Positions 1 to 13,900 of a DNA stretch of 64,000 bases are shown here, one piece after another. The stretch lies in contig LS997564.1 in assembly GCA_000469685.2 (NCBI GenBank), positions 19,989,460 to 20,053,459 of the forward strand. Direction: 5' to 3'. A model generated the notes under the pieces. That model ran no database searches. It had not been told where the DNA came from and saw only the letters and a program-made list of their open reading frames with translations. The translations under genes were made by a program, and so were the position numbers. Origin of the DNA: Haemonchus contortus. Its lineage: Eukaryota > Nematoda > Chromadorea > Rhabditida > Trichostrongylidae. Each line of letters opens with the position of its first letter. Position 1 is the first letter of the stretch.

Positions 1-1889
1 GCCGCCTCTCTGATAGTTGTCCGATCAGCAGTGACACGTCGCTTGGAGCAGCTAACACCTTTTCCCAAATTCTTTCACATTTATCCTTACGTCTCACCAA
101 ACACATCCAATCGACACCATTCACAGTCTTTTTGTATTAGACAGTTGTCCATGTGCCTATTTTGCCCCAGCCTACCCTAAAATTCCATACGCGGTGGACC
201 AGATGTCCGAAGCGTGAACCCATCACCAAAACATCAGTGAGCGTTCTCGCCATATCACTTGTTTTGCATAATCAGCACATAGTGATAACACATTGCTCGT
301 GTTGAGGACTTTAATCACTGCCAATAAAAACTTCAACGAATCACACTTTCTGCACGTCTAAGAATTGGGATTATTTTTGGAACGTTGTCAAAAAAACCTG
401 GCTATGACAGATAGATTGATTCTCCGACTACATTGTACATATGCAGTATAGGTAATGGGTGATTTGCGATTTTGAAAGTGTTCTGAACATGAGGGATTCA
501 GAATGTCTTCGTCGTGGTTGGGATGTGCCAACGTATGACCATAGCCAGCCCTGTTCCATGGAAACCTTGGAGACTCTGCAGTTTATTTTCGATTACCGTA
601 TACGACTAACCAGTAATTGTTTATTATTTGTTGCATGACCGGCAAGACTATCAGATTTTCGGAAAACATAGTAAACGGAGCGCAGTGGACAGGAATCAGA
701 TTGTAGTTCTTTGGGTTGCGCACCTATGTATGTATGTACCTAGTCCGCCAACTTGTCGATTCCTCCAAGATCACTCCGTAACAGAACTAACCAGTAAGGT
801 AACTTCTACCTAAAAGCATCTGACCCGCAGATGGACTAACTTTCACCTTTATTCTTGCTGTAATCGCGAAATATAAAGAGATGCTGTAGTGTAAAAAAAA
901 AAAGAAGTTGTAATTACATTGAAGAAATGACTGGGTATTACTTTGAGGGATTATCAGTTCTGGTGCTCACTACGAAATTAAATAACTCTCTTTGTAACAT
1001 CTAGATACTGCCTCCAGGTTTCTAGGTAAGCGAAAATAAGGAAAGGAATAGGAAGAAGACATAGATCAAGAGAATGGGTACAGATTTGGGTTTGATTTAC
1101 TGCTCCTGGGTAATGGCTCGGGAAGCATTAACCTCTGGCTCAAACAGCATAAGATCTAAAACAAAAGATAAAGAGAAGAAGAAGAGATTATTAATTGGGA
1201 TCTTCTGATGAGGGCACTGCCCGCGATACGACTAGAACTATTCTCTTGCCATCTTGCTTCTGCTCATAGAGTAAAAACTGGTGGACACGTTCAGTAGCGC
1301 TGAAAATTTCGATGATCGGAGACTGTGGACCTTTTTATTTCTCTGATATCTAAAGGCCTTTCATGCCTTCGCTCTTATTATTCATATCATATCTTTAACC
1401 ATTCTATGCAAACCAGTTTGTGGCTAAGTTTGTGTCAAACTTCTATGGGATGCATTTATTTCCTATTATATTGGAGATGGGGCGCAAATTCTAGCAATTC
1501 AACCCTGCGCACCACTTATTTCCCTTCATGTTAGGGTTTTTGCGGATGTTTCTGGTGAAAAGACAGCTCGCTGCTATTGAAAGCGTACTTAGACCGTGAA
1601 TTTGAATTCCGAAACACATTCTCTCTCCTTTAGAGGGCGGCTGTGTCGAAAGGTCCGATTTTTGCCCTCTATATTTCAGTTCATATCCTTGCGAGGTTCC
1701 AGATAACTCAAATTACGCATTATAGCTCAAATATATCATTATAAGTTCAATTTTTAATGCATAGATTCTACCTTACCGACTTGTCCAATAACTAATGTGC
1801 TCCTCCGTCTCGGCATGCTTACATCAACAGTTTGTTTGCTACCAAACGATATTTTTGTTTTCAAGAATCGCTAATGTCATCGATTTCAG
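1..1889. other. no feature recognised
   Basis: AT-rich sequence with only short unrecognised open frames on both strands. It may be an intron or the upstream region of the MTUS-like gene, whose first exon was not found. Confidence 0.4.
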
Positions 1890-1937
1890 CTGTCATCCAC
1901 TCCCAGTGCTAAGGAAGGCGGTCGTTCCGAAAAAGAG
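1890..1937 (+). CDS. MTUS-like gene, first exon visible
   Basis: A 48-nt exon flanked by acceptor cgatttcag and donor GAG|gtaaag, phase 0 in and 0 out, encoding LSSTPSAKEGGRSEKE. It fits the Ser/Lys-rich N-terminal style and the phase of the exon at 4050. It carries no Met, so an upstream exon must exist. Confidence 0.55.
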
Positions 1938-4900
1938 GTAAAGCCCAGTACACGACATAGAAGAATGGAGAAAGAAGTGAGGCATTACCAGTCCTTTTCC
2001 CTTTCTCTCTATATTTTATTGCCTTTCTTATTATGTTTTTCTGTAAAGCTCTTTGAAGAGCCGCTGTCATTTTTGGATTAACTGTCATTGCCAGAAAATT
2101 ATGAGGTAATAGTGTTGGCTGTAGATTTTATAGTCTACGACGCGGCAGTTGCGTTTAACGACGTCTCAGCTTTAATGCAACCTCAAAATAGGAAATTCAG
2201 TGGACATGCCCTGGAGCAACGCTTCTGCGTTCTTAGGGGACACATCACATGGCATCGAGGCTACAGATGTGAGCAGTCAGATCTATAGCCTCGATGCCGA
2301 AAATCTATCTATCTAGCATCGGCAATCTACCTTTCCTACTGGCAGGTGAAAGCTCTCACCATCGGTAGAGATCAGAAAAGTTTTCAAAACTGCGAATTTG
2401 CGTTTTTTATACTACTTTTTGGACTTGAAATTCTGGTTTAATTAAAATTACTATGTTAATCATCCCATATTTTCTATTCTTTTCCGGAGGATAACCGCTT
2501 TCTTCCTAGCTAGATCAGCACACGCTGCCTCTAGTTCTCAAATCTTATAAGTGAGAAAATGACTTTTCGAGCTGCCGAGGGCTGTGCTTTGGTACTGAAT
2601 GAGCGGAATTTCGGCCTCGATATTGTGTTCGATTGTTGTAACAAAGAAAGCTATCACTATTGTTAAGGAAAACGCAGTAGCAGAAAAAACCGCTGCTGCT
2701 GAGACTTCGACTAGCTCGTCAATACAGCCCTCTAATCACATAGAGCAGGTTCCTCAAGTCGACGAGGTCGGTGAAATTATTGCAAACGGTTGATGAAGGT
2801 CGATTAATTGATTGGGTTTAACATTGAATGGTTTCAAGAATCTATGTATTCGCTCATGACACATCCAATTACGATGGTGATTTTAACGGAGTTGCGGTTG
2901 CATGACGCTTTTCAACGACTGCCCAGCGCATCTCTTTATCAGAAACCATAAAAGTGTGGCCATAAAAAGCCGCAAAGTAGCATAAAGAGATGAGACTCTT
3001 CTGAGGAGAATAATTCAAGACTTATTTATTCATCGTTAACTTATCGGTCCAATACAGGGAGTATAAACCATGTTGGAACAGTTATGGTCTCACTGTGATG
3101 TTTCTTTGTTGTATTAGCTACAATCTTGAACGATTTTTTTTTTGATTCCTCCAATAAACAGCCACTAAATAGTGCCAACGGTCAAAACGTCCTTCTACAA
3201 ATGCCTTTTCAATGTTCTGTAATCTGTAATAATAATACTATAATAATACTTTCTATAACTCGGACTATTGTCCTTATCAGCAGCTTTGTCCTGACTGCTC
3301 GAAAGCTTTTGCTAAAACCACCCTCGGGAAAATAAATAGTAGGACGGGATGGAGAGGATGGAAGCTTAAAAAATGAAGAGTTACCAAGTGGAAAACATTG
3401 GATGAAAGTGCGAAAGATAGAGAATCGCGTGAATTGCTTAACTGGCGTCGTCTGAACACTGAAGAGAGGGCATAATAGAGACTGTATGTCACGAAATTTC
3501 GAAATGTACTGGTCTGAGCACTCTCTGATTGAGTTTTTGGATGTGATCCATACTACTTATAGATTACTTATAGATTGCTTTAGACATAGAATTTATATTT
3601 TCCTCCTGCCAAATAATTTTACTGACCTCGAAATAAAAAACAGATTAAGCAACTTTTGCTTAGTGCCTTGAAGAGGCCAATGTTTTTCCCGAACTAATCC
3701 AGTCACTGTGATTTTCGGGAGGTAGCCTCTTCATTCTTCGAACGCCAATTTAGCCTGGTGCAACTACCCTATATGTTTCCTTTTGTTATTGCTTGGTTTG
3801 GATACTAGAGTTCAATGTGTACCCGGCGTTTGAGGGAAAACAAGTGAAAAAAGCGCTGCTTTCATGGAATCAACAAATCTGCTGTTTGATGGAGAATGCT
3901 GAAGAGACATCGGGCAAAACAGCAATATCAAATGTGTAGATTACAACTATAGTACTTCTGGAAACCAGTTAGACTTTTGTGCCACTCATGACTGCGCCAT
4001 TCTATTTTCTCGAATAATAATTGTTGTTTTGATTGGTGTCGCATTTCAGCCACCACCACCTCCGAAATTTCCCTTAAAACCGAAACCACCATCAAAACAG
4101 CAGCTGCTTATGGAGCAGATCAAGGTCGGTACTGTTTTTACATATTCCTTTTTGTTTTCAATTTGTTGTAGTTTTCTATCCAGACCTTTTCGGATAAAAA
4201 AGTGTTTCTGTGATTCTTTATGGAGAAGTTCGAGGAACTATGTTTGTATAGGAACTAACTGTGAAATCATGAATATACGCTAATAAAATGTTCACAGGGA
4301 GAAACCGTCTGGGTGTTGAACACTTTTGAATGTTTTTTTTTTAATAGTTTTGTTGATTGGTTTAAAAAGTTTCTTGGGGTTTACTTTTTCAGCTGTCATC
4401 TGGGTTGTAGAAAAAACTCGGCATTGTGAGAACTCAGACGTAAATCCTATCATTTTTGACTCGTAAGCCTCAAAGAGTGTGAAATCTGGAAAAGCTCAGG
4501 ATAGATGGGAGAGGAGCTGTGGTCCGAGGTTTGTTCAGTCTGGTTGTTGACCTGTCCTCAAAGTAAACTTGGGTAGAAATCAAACCAATCAACCTGCAGT
4601 ACTTGATGGAAAGCATAGGCATGGCCCACTCTGGACGGCTGCCGCTTAATTGATGAAAGTATCTTGCCCTCCATTGCACATTCATAGTCGGACTTTGGTC
4701 AGTATTTCGCTAAATCCAGTCAATCTATATTATCGGAACTCAATTGCTTACTACTTAACTCGTTTGTGTAGTATAGCAAGCCCGATTCAACCGTTCACCA
4801 CTGCACTGATTCTGAACAGAACACACAGCACTTCTAGGAGAGGTTGGCTTCCCTCGAGCTGTTGATGTTTCTGCCTCTCCCCAAAAATGAGCTGATGCTT

Positions 4901-7900
4901 CTGCCCTGACTTAACCGTCTACCACCGCTCTGTTTCTGAATAGATAGCGTTGCACCTTCAATCGTTCACAGCGTTGTGTAACCAGCTTTTCATCATTCTA
5001 GGTTTTGTCTTTTCGTGCAATTCTTTGCTTTATTTTTTTTTTGAGAGTGTATGAAAAGAATGCAGTTTCTCTCTTCTTTCCTCATCCACTTCAGTTGTCT
5101 AGTACATTATTTTTTGGTACTTCAACGTTTTTTATTTTAGGCTTCCATAGAAGCGGATAAATTGAAGCCGAAGAAGGTGATCAAAGCACGCGTCTCATTG
5201 TTGCCACCACCGAGACCTCCACCACCGCCACAGAACGAAAACACCACAGGTACACCACTTTTTCTCCACCTCACTCCGCCTACCACGAAGTGTACTTATC
5301 CCGTCCCTATCCGTCTTCATTCCGTGACCGCTCTGAATGCCCCTTCTTGTGCTCTGATTCTAAAGTAATGATTATTATCTTTCTTTCATTTCAACGAAAA
5401 GTTGAGACTGACGTTATCTCATCTAAAGGTATGATTGCCTATTTCATTGCTCTGACGTTCGCTCCTCTATGATCAAATACAATATTGGAGTTTGAACCTC
5501 CCCCTATGGGAGTTGGAGGTGAATTCCAAGAATCAGGCGCTAGAATTTGAGAAGCGGGCTTACGATCTTTTTTTAACCTTGTGAAGCCGCCTCTGATGGG
5601 GAAACTACAATGGAACTTTCCCACAACTTTTCGTCATTCGGTTTGTCGCAGTGCACAAAATGGAATACACTACGCAATGAATATATGTTGGGACCACGAA
5701 CTTTTGTGGAGACCTACGAATTCTCCCCTGTGCTTCTCCATTATTTCGAATTTTCAAGGGAGAAAGTTCAGTCTACCCAATATTTCAACGATTTAATTAA
5801 TGCTCACATTTCTGGAGTATTTCTTTGTTAGAAAGGTGTGTGGACACAACCAAGAAGGAACATTGGAGAGGTTGGGAAGCAGAAGTCTCTACAGAGTCTC
5901 TGATCTGCATAAACATTCTGTCCGGCATGCTTCAGTTCGGGCTCGCAGTAGTTGTAACACTGATCTCATTCCAAACAGACAATACTGCCGCCTTCAGCTC
6001 ACCTTCGCTGGTGTACTGTCTGCACGTGGTTGAAGTACATAGAAGGGTCGTAGTACCATTCCGTCATTACGTTGCTCGTCGACGGTACTCAGGAGAATAG
6101 TCTGGCCTCAATACTCTAACGCTAATGTATCGAGATTATTCTTGATTGGAACGCGAAACACAGACTGGTGAACCAGCGAGTTACTGTGAAGGCCTTCCAA
6201 ACTCTAGCGGATTCGTCCAAATCGTCGGGGTTCAGATTTTTCTCATCGTTGTCAGGAATAAAATAACAATAGGTTGTCTGATTTTCATCTAGCCATTTCT
6301 TAAGAAACTATAACTTTTCTTGTTGTGTGGCTGTTTTCACCCACGATCGGTGTCCTCATCAAGAAGCTAACTTCATGGTCGGGTTATGTGCTCAATTAAT
6401 CACTTGTAATGCCAGGTCATCGCTGAGACCAGACTTGGGGCCAAAAGCCAGTGTTTTGTCCTCTCAAGCAGAGTAAACTCATAGACAACCGATGATCTGA
6501 GCCGAGCGGTGCAATATCAGTCGCCGTCGGGGTCTTCTGCTTATCGGCCACCACCAAGTTTGAAGGCGACAATAATTAAGCGAACATCAGGTTTTTCCTC
6601 CACCTTTTTGACCATTCTGGCAGCCATTTTGGACACCCTCTCTTGCCATTGCGCTAACTCCGCCTACTTTGGCAGCAGTCCCGCTTACTTCTAGTCTCTT
6701 CCCATTCCTCTCGAAACTTCGCCTGAAGTCTACAATTTTCATTGCAGCAATAATACTATCCACTTCTATTAGCTGGTTCAATTCCTAATCTCTTCTTTTT
6801 TTACCAATCTTTTTGCAGCTTCAAGATTTTGGAAAGGGAGTTGTGATAACTTCTTCGTTGTGGGAGCCCTCTGCTTGCCATACATAATAGCTTCCGTTAT
6901 TTTTCAAGCATGTTCAGCCAAACTCAATATTGTTCATCTCAATTTATTTTTTCTGATGTATGAACTATCGTGAAACCGAGCCATGAATTTTTGATGTAGA
7001 CACCATCCATTTCAAGAATGCTCCTTCTATCACGGATGCCTGCTTCCCTCTCCTTCACCTCATATCCAACCCACTGCCACTTTACCCAATTTCTTTCATC
7101 CCTTGGTTGGACTCATGTTTCCCACCTCCGGTTACTCAGCTTGGGTTTCCACAAAGACGATTCACAACCTTTTTTCGGCCGTTTATGCTTAACGATATAC
7201 TAACTATACTCGAAGTGAGGATTTCATGCTCGAAGACAGTCTGATACCAAACGATTGATCTTAGAAAAGCTGGCGTGGACTAGGCGAGATCTCTTCGACC
7301 TCTTGGATCTCTTGACGTCAAACTTACCTTCACAGTCGACCTTTACCTTAGAATGTTCGAGAAAATGTGATCGAAATTTTGCCTAAGCTACCTAGTTTTT
7401 GAAGAGGAGGAAGTGCCACTACTCGAGGAAAAATCAAACGAAGGTGTTTTGAGCGAAGGATTAGGAAGGAGAACACAATCATCAGCATCCTATTGTTGCG
7501 GACAACTTCCTTTGCTTTTTTCTTTGCTTTTTGATGAGGCTATTCTCATGGGATAGCCGTATGATGCATAACTAACCAGATCGATGGACACATCTTCTTG
7601 TCCGTCAACCTTTCAGAGCAGCTTGTTAGTTATGCATATACATTAGCACAGCAGTGAGCAGGAAGTACACAAACTTTAAATTTCTCCTAGAAATGACTCA
7701 ATCTCGGTTTGTTACTTGACATTCTGGAAAGCTTCATTTCACTTATTCGTATTCTCTGGAGTTCTGCTTTTTTCCTACGCATCATTTCTTTCCCCTCTTT
7801 GCTAATTTCCCATGTTTATTTCTCTTACATATGTAATTCCTTTCGTTACCCAGATTGGATTGGGAAATTGGAAGTGGAAGATCATTCATTCCCTTTTTCT

Positions 7901-10900
7901 GAATTTCCCAACACCCATGTGCATCTGAGCACCCTTTATCTAATGCCGTGCGAACGGACCGCCTCTTCAGTTGTCCCCTTCGAAGTTCAACAGTTCACTG
8001 TTATTGGAGATGAAAAGGGGGCTTCCATAATTGGGAGAGTTGGTCCGTTGTTGGGAAATGAGAGAAATGTAGGCGATACTGGCAAGTACCGCCTGATCTG
8101 CTTGCTGCCCGTAATCTGTGAACTTTTCACACGAGCCACCCTCAACATCGTTGCTAGAACATCCAATAAAGGATAGCAAAGCAAACAAGAGGTCAAGTGC
8201 GATCGGTTGGACCTTTTGTCACGAGTCTCATCGGAATGTGTAAAAGTCAGGGTGGGGCCGTCGAACCGCACGACTCTAAGTGTCAAAAAACACCCAGACA
8301 GTTTTGTCAAATACTGCAACAGATCCTGAGACATCCGCTGCTCGGCTCAGGGCTGAACGGAAAGCACTGAGCTGTATTCCGTATCGGGGCTGCCCTAAAG
8401 ACCTCAGTACAGGTGCCAATTGGACTTCCGAGCTACGTCGACGAACGAAGACGCGGGAGACTAACGCCAAAGAATCGAAGATCGGGTGGAATGGGTATGT
8501 CATGCGATTCAGTGGTGGCAGTTTGACCAGTGAAGGCACTGGCTGGATCCGCACGTCTCCAAACGAACACGTGACGGCCACCGTCGCTATGGCAAAAATT
8601 TCCTGGTCGAAATTCTCGATTTACTTCGTATCCCTCCAACGTGTACCTAGCCCTGAACTCGCGAATGAAACGAAGGGTGTGGTGCTCGTCTGAATAAGTT
8701 GTTGACCAACGGGATGGCAGCCAGTATAGGTGAAGCATTTGATCTCCGGTAGATCACCCACTGGCTTTTGAATGCTAATTCGCTACTATAGTATACTGAA
8801 AACTTGAATATGTAGGTCAATTTCAATCCACGTAGGTACATATTTCTTGATTGAGTTACTATTGATTTACTCGAATTAGTAATTCTGAATATTCAGGCTC
8901 CGAGTATTTATTCCTCCGGGTCAGCATAGCGTATGCCTCGCCTATCTTTATTTTCAGGTGTTTATTAAAAAAAAAAAAGAAATGTCAAGGCTTTGGAACT
9001 TAGTGCTAATACATATGTGGTAGGCTATGCTAGAAATAGTCAGCTGAAGGAGATTGGGTCAGGCTAGAGCTGAGTACAAGCACCTGCGTACTTCATTGCT
9101 TTACGTCGCTAAAGTGATTTGACCCTTTTATTTTGAGAATTAATCCTCTCATGGCTCCTCGGTGGTTTCACCTTGACAAGATTAAGATCTGGGTTTACTT
9201 TATTTCCATTTCATGAAGATGGTTTAGTATTGTTTGCTCCTTTTCTTTCTCCTTTCACTGAATCATTACATGAGCTATCAACTAGGAATCATTTGTTCTC
9301 TGCTTTTGTTTTTCTGGCGACCACATGTGAATTTAACCATAGTGTACAGTTGTAAATGAAGTTCCTCATCCGTTATACTCTCGATTTCTCGTTTCATCTC
9401 GAATGGCATACGACATTCAAACTCGCATAAGGCGCACCGCGGTTGTTGCGTTCTTCATTCAAAGGGGAGACGGGCAGTAGGATTGGTTTTGTGTAATCGA
9501 TTCGCCGCACGCGGCTGTCGCGGACCATTTGCCTCGTTATAACAGTTCTAGCGTTCCTCATACAGCTCAATCGATATGTGATCATTATTTTAGGCATGAT
9601 TCTACTGCTAGTTGTTTTGTTCCTGCACTTCTTACATGCCGCCGCATTCTTCTTCAGGCCTTCGCGTGCGGCGTCCCTCTTCCCGCGACACGGCAATTTC
9701 AATCCCACAGCACTACACCCCATTCAAAGTATAAACTCATGCCGCATCTTTCATGGAAGTTTTTCTGGCGAAGTACCTTCTTCTATGTCGTAGTTAAGTG
9801 GGCTAAAGGGTTTTTCTTGAGGCTTCCGCAGCCACAACAAGTGTGTTTCACTTTGATCTATGGTGATCGTTCGGTGATTGATTGGCGACGGCTCATCGCT
9901 TCGGCTTCGCTCTTCCCCTGACGGCCTTACACCAACTCAGTCTCCTCATTTTTTTCCGGCACTTTAAATCTCCTTTTTTTCTTTTTGCACCTTCTCTCCT
10001 ATTGCTCGAGGTGTAAATTTTTTCGAATAATGTTGCGATGAAATAATGTTGCAAAAGTTATTCACATGAGAAAAAAGGAACTTCTCTGAGAACCCCAAGG
10101 TCCGTCATAATAAGAGAGATAGACATTTCCTATCGATAAATAATCAACCGTAAATATGCAGATACAGAAATTAACCAATTTCTACTTTGTCTCAACAAGG
10201 TTCCGAGATTTAAGAAAAGAAAAAAGATCGACCCGTATTGTTCTGCTTTCCTTATGAGTCGCAGTCTGGTTTGCCTTTCCCAAAGTTGCGAAAAATCGCT
10301 TTCACGCATCGGAAATGGCGTAGAAGTGATTTCCTCCGAAGGACTTCGACTAGTGGACTAGAATGATTAAGTTCATTTGGGAGAAGGGCAGTAGAAACGT
10401 TTTCGTGCAATCGATACGCCGCACGCGGCTTTGCGGACCATTTGCCTCGTTATCACAGTTCCAGCGTTCTAACAGCTCAATCGCTATGCGATTATTAAAA
10501 TACTTACGGCATGATCCTACTGTAAATTCTTTTGTTCCTGAATTTGTTACTTGCTGCTGCATTCTGCTACATTACTTCGCGCGCGGCGTCTCTCGCCGCA
10601 ACGCGACGAATTCGTTCCTACTGCACCACATGTACTTCCATTGTTTTCAAGTAGTCACAGAACATCCCTCCTTGCGACCTCCAGAAAACTGAAAAACTTT
10701 GGCCCGAGAGAGCTCGGCTTCATGGGTTCTCTGAGATAAAACAATTACTTCTTTGCTTTTACTATACTTTCTTCTTCATTCTTTCATAGTTTTTCGTTTT
10801 GATTCTGTGAGAAACAATCTTTCTGGATCAATTCTAGTCGTATCATGGCATTGTTTATCATGTTTTATTGTTTTATCAGTGTTAGGTAACAGTACTTTGA

Positions 10901-13900
10901 AAGCAAACCAAGAAATGAGGTAGTTGTTAACTTACTGCAGTCCGTCTGGAGTACACCATTTCTTCAATAACAATTGAGGGTTGCAAAATAAAGGGAAATA
11001 CCCGGGTGGAGAGATGAATGATCAACAGGATGAATTCAGCGAAGCTTTGTCGAAATCGATGGAGTGGAGGCAGGTTAGTGCGCCAGGACAACACACTGGG
11101 TCCAGCAATTGCTGACCCTCGTCGGTTGCTCTCCATTCTTGATTCTCTTCCTTCTGTTCTTCCACCTACGAAGAGGTGTAGATGGCGTATTCTGGAGCCG
11201 AGAGCAGAACTTGTTCGCTTTTCTCGGTGGTATTCAATACTTCTTGCATGAAAAAGCGTTCTGGGGGCTTCAAAAGCTATTTTGGGAACATTCATTGAAA
11301 AGAACGTTCAAGGCGCAGCCGGCCAGAAGAGTCCTAAATCTTTTCCTTCAATTCATACGAAAGGGTTGTTGATAGAAGTGCAAGTACCACAAAAGAGTGG
11401 AACGAGCCGGAAAGCATTGAGAAATGTTCCAAGAACTCGAAAGGGTGCAGTCAAGCATGAGTTGGGGAAAATTCCTGTAAAGCATCGAGCCATAATGTTG
11501 CAGGAATTCGTGAACGATACTTTCGATAGGAGTGATGACGGAGCAAGCACAGAGAAGGAGCATGGGTGAAAAAGAAGGTTGCCTTACATGGACGGGGGGC
11601 GGGATGTGAAAGAGGTGGCATGCGGTTGTACTCTGAAGGCAAATCTGAACCAAATCAACGCTTTTTCTATTCGTTTCTTCGGCTTTCTAAGTGAAATTTC
11701 AAGCTGTTCCTGAATTTTAGTGCTCTCTGGTGATAATGTATCTGATTACTCGCTAACCGGCTTCATACTTGGTGATCTTGTCTTTGTGTCTTTCTGTCTT
11801 GTCTTTGAGGCTTTGAATTGATCAGTTGAAGTGAGTTCTCTGAGACTATTCTTTCGTGGTTGTAGACGAAAAGATGTTGGAGACGCCGAAACGCGTTCCG
11901 AAGCAGCCATTGAAATTGGTGAATGCGGTGCCGCCGAAGCCGCCAGCTGTTGAAAGGCCCAAGAAGGAACGGAAACCACTTTACGTGCCACCGCCACCCA
12001 AAGGTGAGCAATTTTCTTTTTCACTTGCTTATTTTCCGTTTCTTTTCGACGATTCAAGGAGGAGTAGATTTTAATGTTCATAGATGAAATTCGAAAACTT
12101 GTAGAACAGTAATCAGAGAGCAACGCAGTTGAAATGTTTATTCCTTTTCCTTTCTTTATTTCATTTTTTCATCCATTTCACTCATATTTACTTCCTTTCG
12201 CTGGCCTATTGGTCTCAGCAATGCGTACCTGGAAAAAGCTCTCGAAATGTGGTTTTGTCCATCGTCTCGCACCTCTGCATCTTACGAGGCGGTCAACATT
12301 TGCGGCCCACTAAGCGTCTAAGTGGATCAGTACGTATTTGTCTGTAGGTCGGCGAGACCCTTCTTGTAATGTTTGATTAATGGCTAAGAAGATCCGGTCA
12401 TATGGGGCAATTACATGTCGACTAAAGACTCAGGGATATGACCTGGCAGAGTGCCGATTGGTCCGAAAAGCGTTAGTGGTAGGTGGGGGTTTTAAGAGGC
12501 ACGATTTTCCGCCCCCATTTCTTGCGAGTTTGCCTGCTACGTATTTGTCCGGGTGATAGCAACGGTTAGAGTCTTGGTTATCTTAGATAGTCATTTAGCA
12601 CAATTTCCTTGTATTTGGAAAGTCCAAAGTCCGAAGCGGTCTCATTTGGTCCGGTTGACATTTCTTCAGCGAGGATGCTAACCAAGTTTCGCTCCTTGCA
12701 GCAGAAGTCATTTTTCTTTCTTGGACATTCTGCTCCGAAGGTGTTTTTAGAATGAAATCGACTGGCCCTCTTAGATGGATAGCTTCACCAGCGAGGGTGT
12801 AGGAATGTGCTGGCAGTCTCCAGCCCTTCCACGGTTCTATTGTAGTCTTCTTCGAGATTGTTACTTTTTCAGCTTGATTTTTTTTCGGGAAGTTTTTTAA
12901 AGGTCAAATTAGAAAATTCAAAGTTTTGTCTTGCATAGACTTCTGCTAGGTCGTATCGATTCATCATTGGGTCCTCAAAAAAATGAGTTATCGATTCTTC
13001 TGTTATAATTTCCGCGTCGATGTAGGACTTTCACGAGGCTTGAGTCAGCACCGACATCTACCGTACAGAACCTTTTAATATACACAATGTTGATCCAACA
13101 TTTTCCTGCTACTTGAATATGTCCAATTACATCCGCGAAACTTCTGGCAATCTACATATTTCGGAGTATTGAGCGTGTACAGCAAGCTAAGCGTTGCATC
13201 ATTTCCTTTGTCCAGCCTCAAAGAGAGTGAGTCAGCATATGTGGCCAAAATCGGTGGCCAGCGAGCTTGTCCTTTTTCTAGCAGCCTCCTTCTTGCTCAG
13301 TTTCGTTTGTTCAAAGATTTATTTTTTCCCAACCAAGAATGCTCAGGGTAACGTTCATCACCTCTTGACGTACGATTGCCGTTATTTGCGAATATCTTTC
13401 TTTCTGGAACTCAAAGATTCGTTAAAACTCGCTACCCTCTTGAACGGCCTCTGCTTCGGCTTAACGTGCTTCCATATTTGTTGCTATGCACTAGGCTGTA
13501 GCCGACAGGAGCAATCGAAAATAAAGTCTTGAAGAGGGGCTGATCAGCTTCCATTTCCTAATGGGCTGGGAACGAGTAATTGGAACATTTGAAAATATAG
13601 TCATTAGTATTGTCTACATAACTTCATTAGAAGGACCAGCATAGATCAATTGCTAAATGTTGATAATGTGAAATATTACAGGGCTTGATAGAATCAAATC
13701 ATTGGATGCAGGAAGGGGTTCACGTTCAACCTCGATTTCATATTTTTCTTTGACTAACCTGTGATTTGCCCGATTTGCAGTCTGATTTTCTTGAGGCATG
13801 TTTGATCTGTGACCGGCGGAGGTGGTGTAGTGGCAAGTGGCGCACTATCTCACACGCACGGTCAGGGGTTCGAATCCCGGGTCGGTGTGCGCCTAGGCCA

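Noticed and set aside
7709..8000. 5' half of the 155-codon plus-strand ORF ending at 8176
   Set aside because: Only the part after about 8040 resembles reverse transcriptase; the hydrophobic first half looks like chance translation of AT-rich intron.
13815..13890. Functional tRNA gene
   Set aside because: A and B boxes are good, but no acceptor stem closes and the sequence continues into a body shared with other SINE copies.
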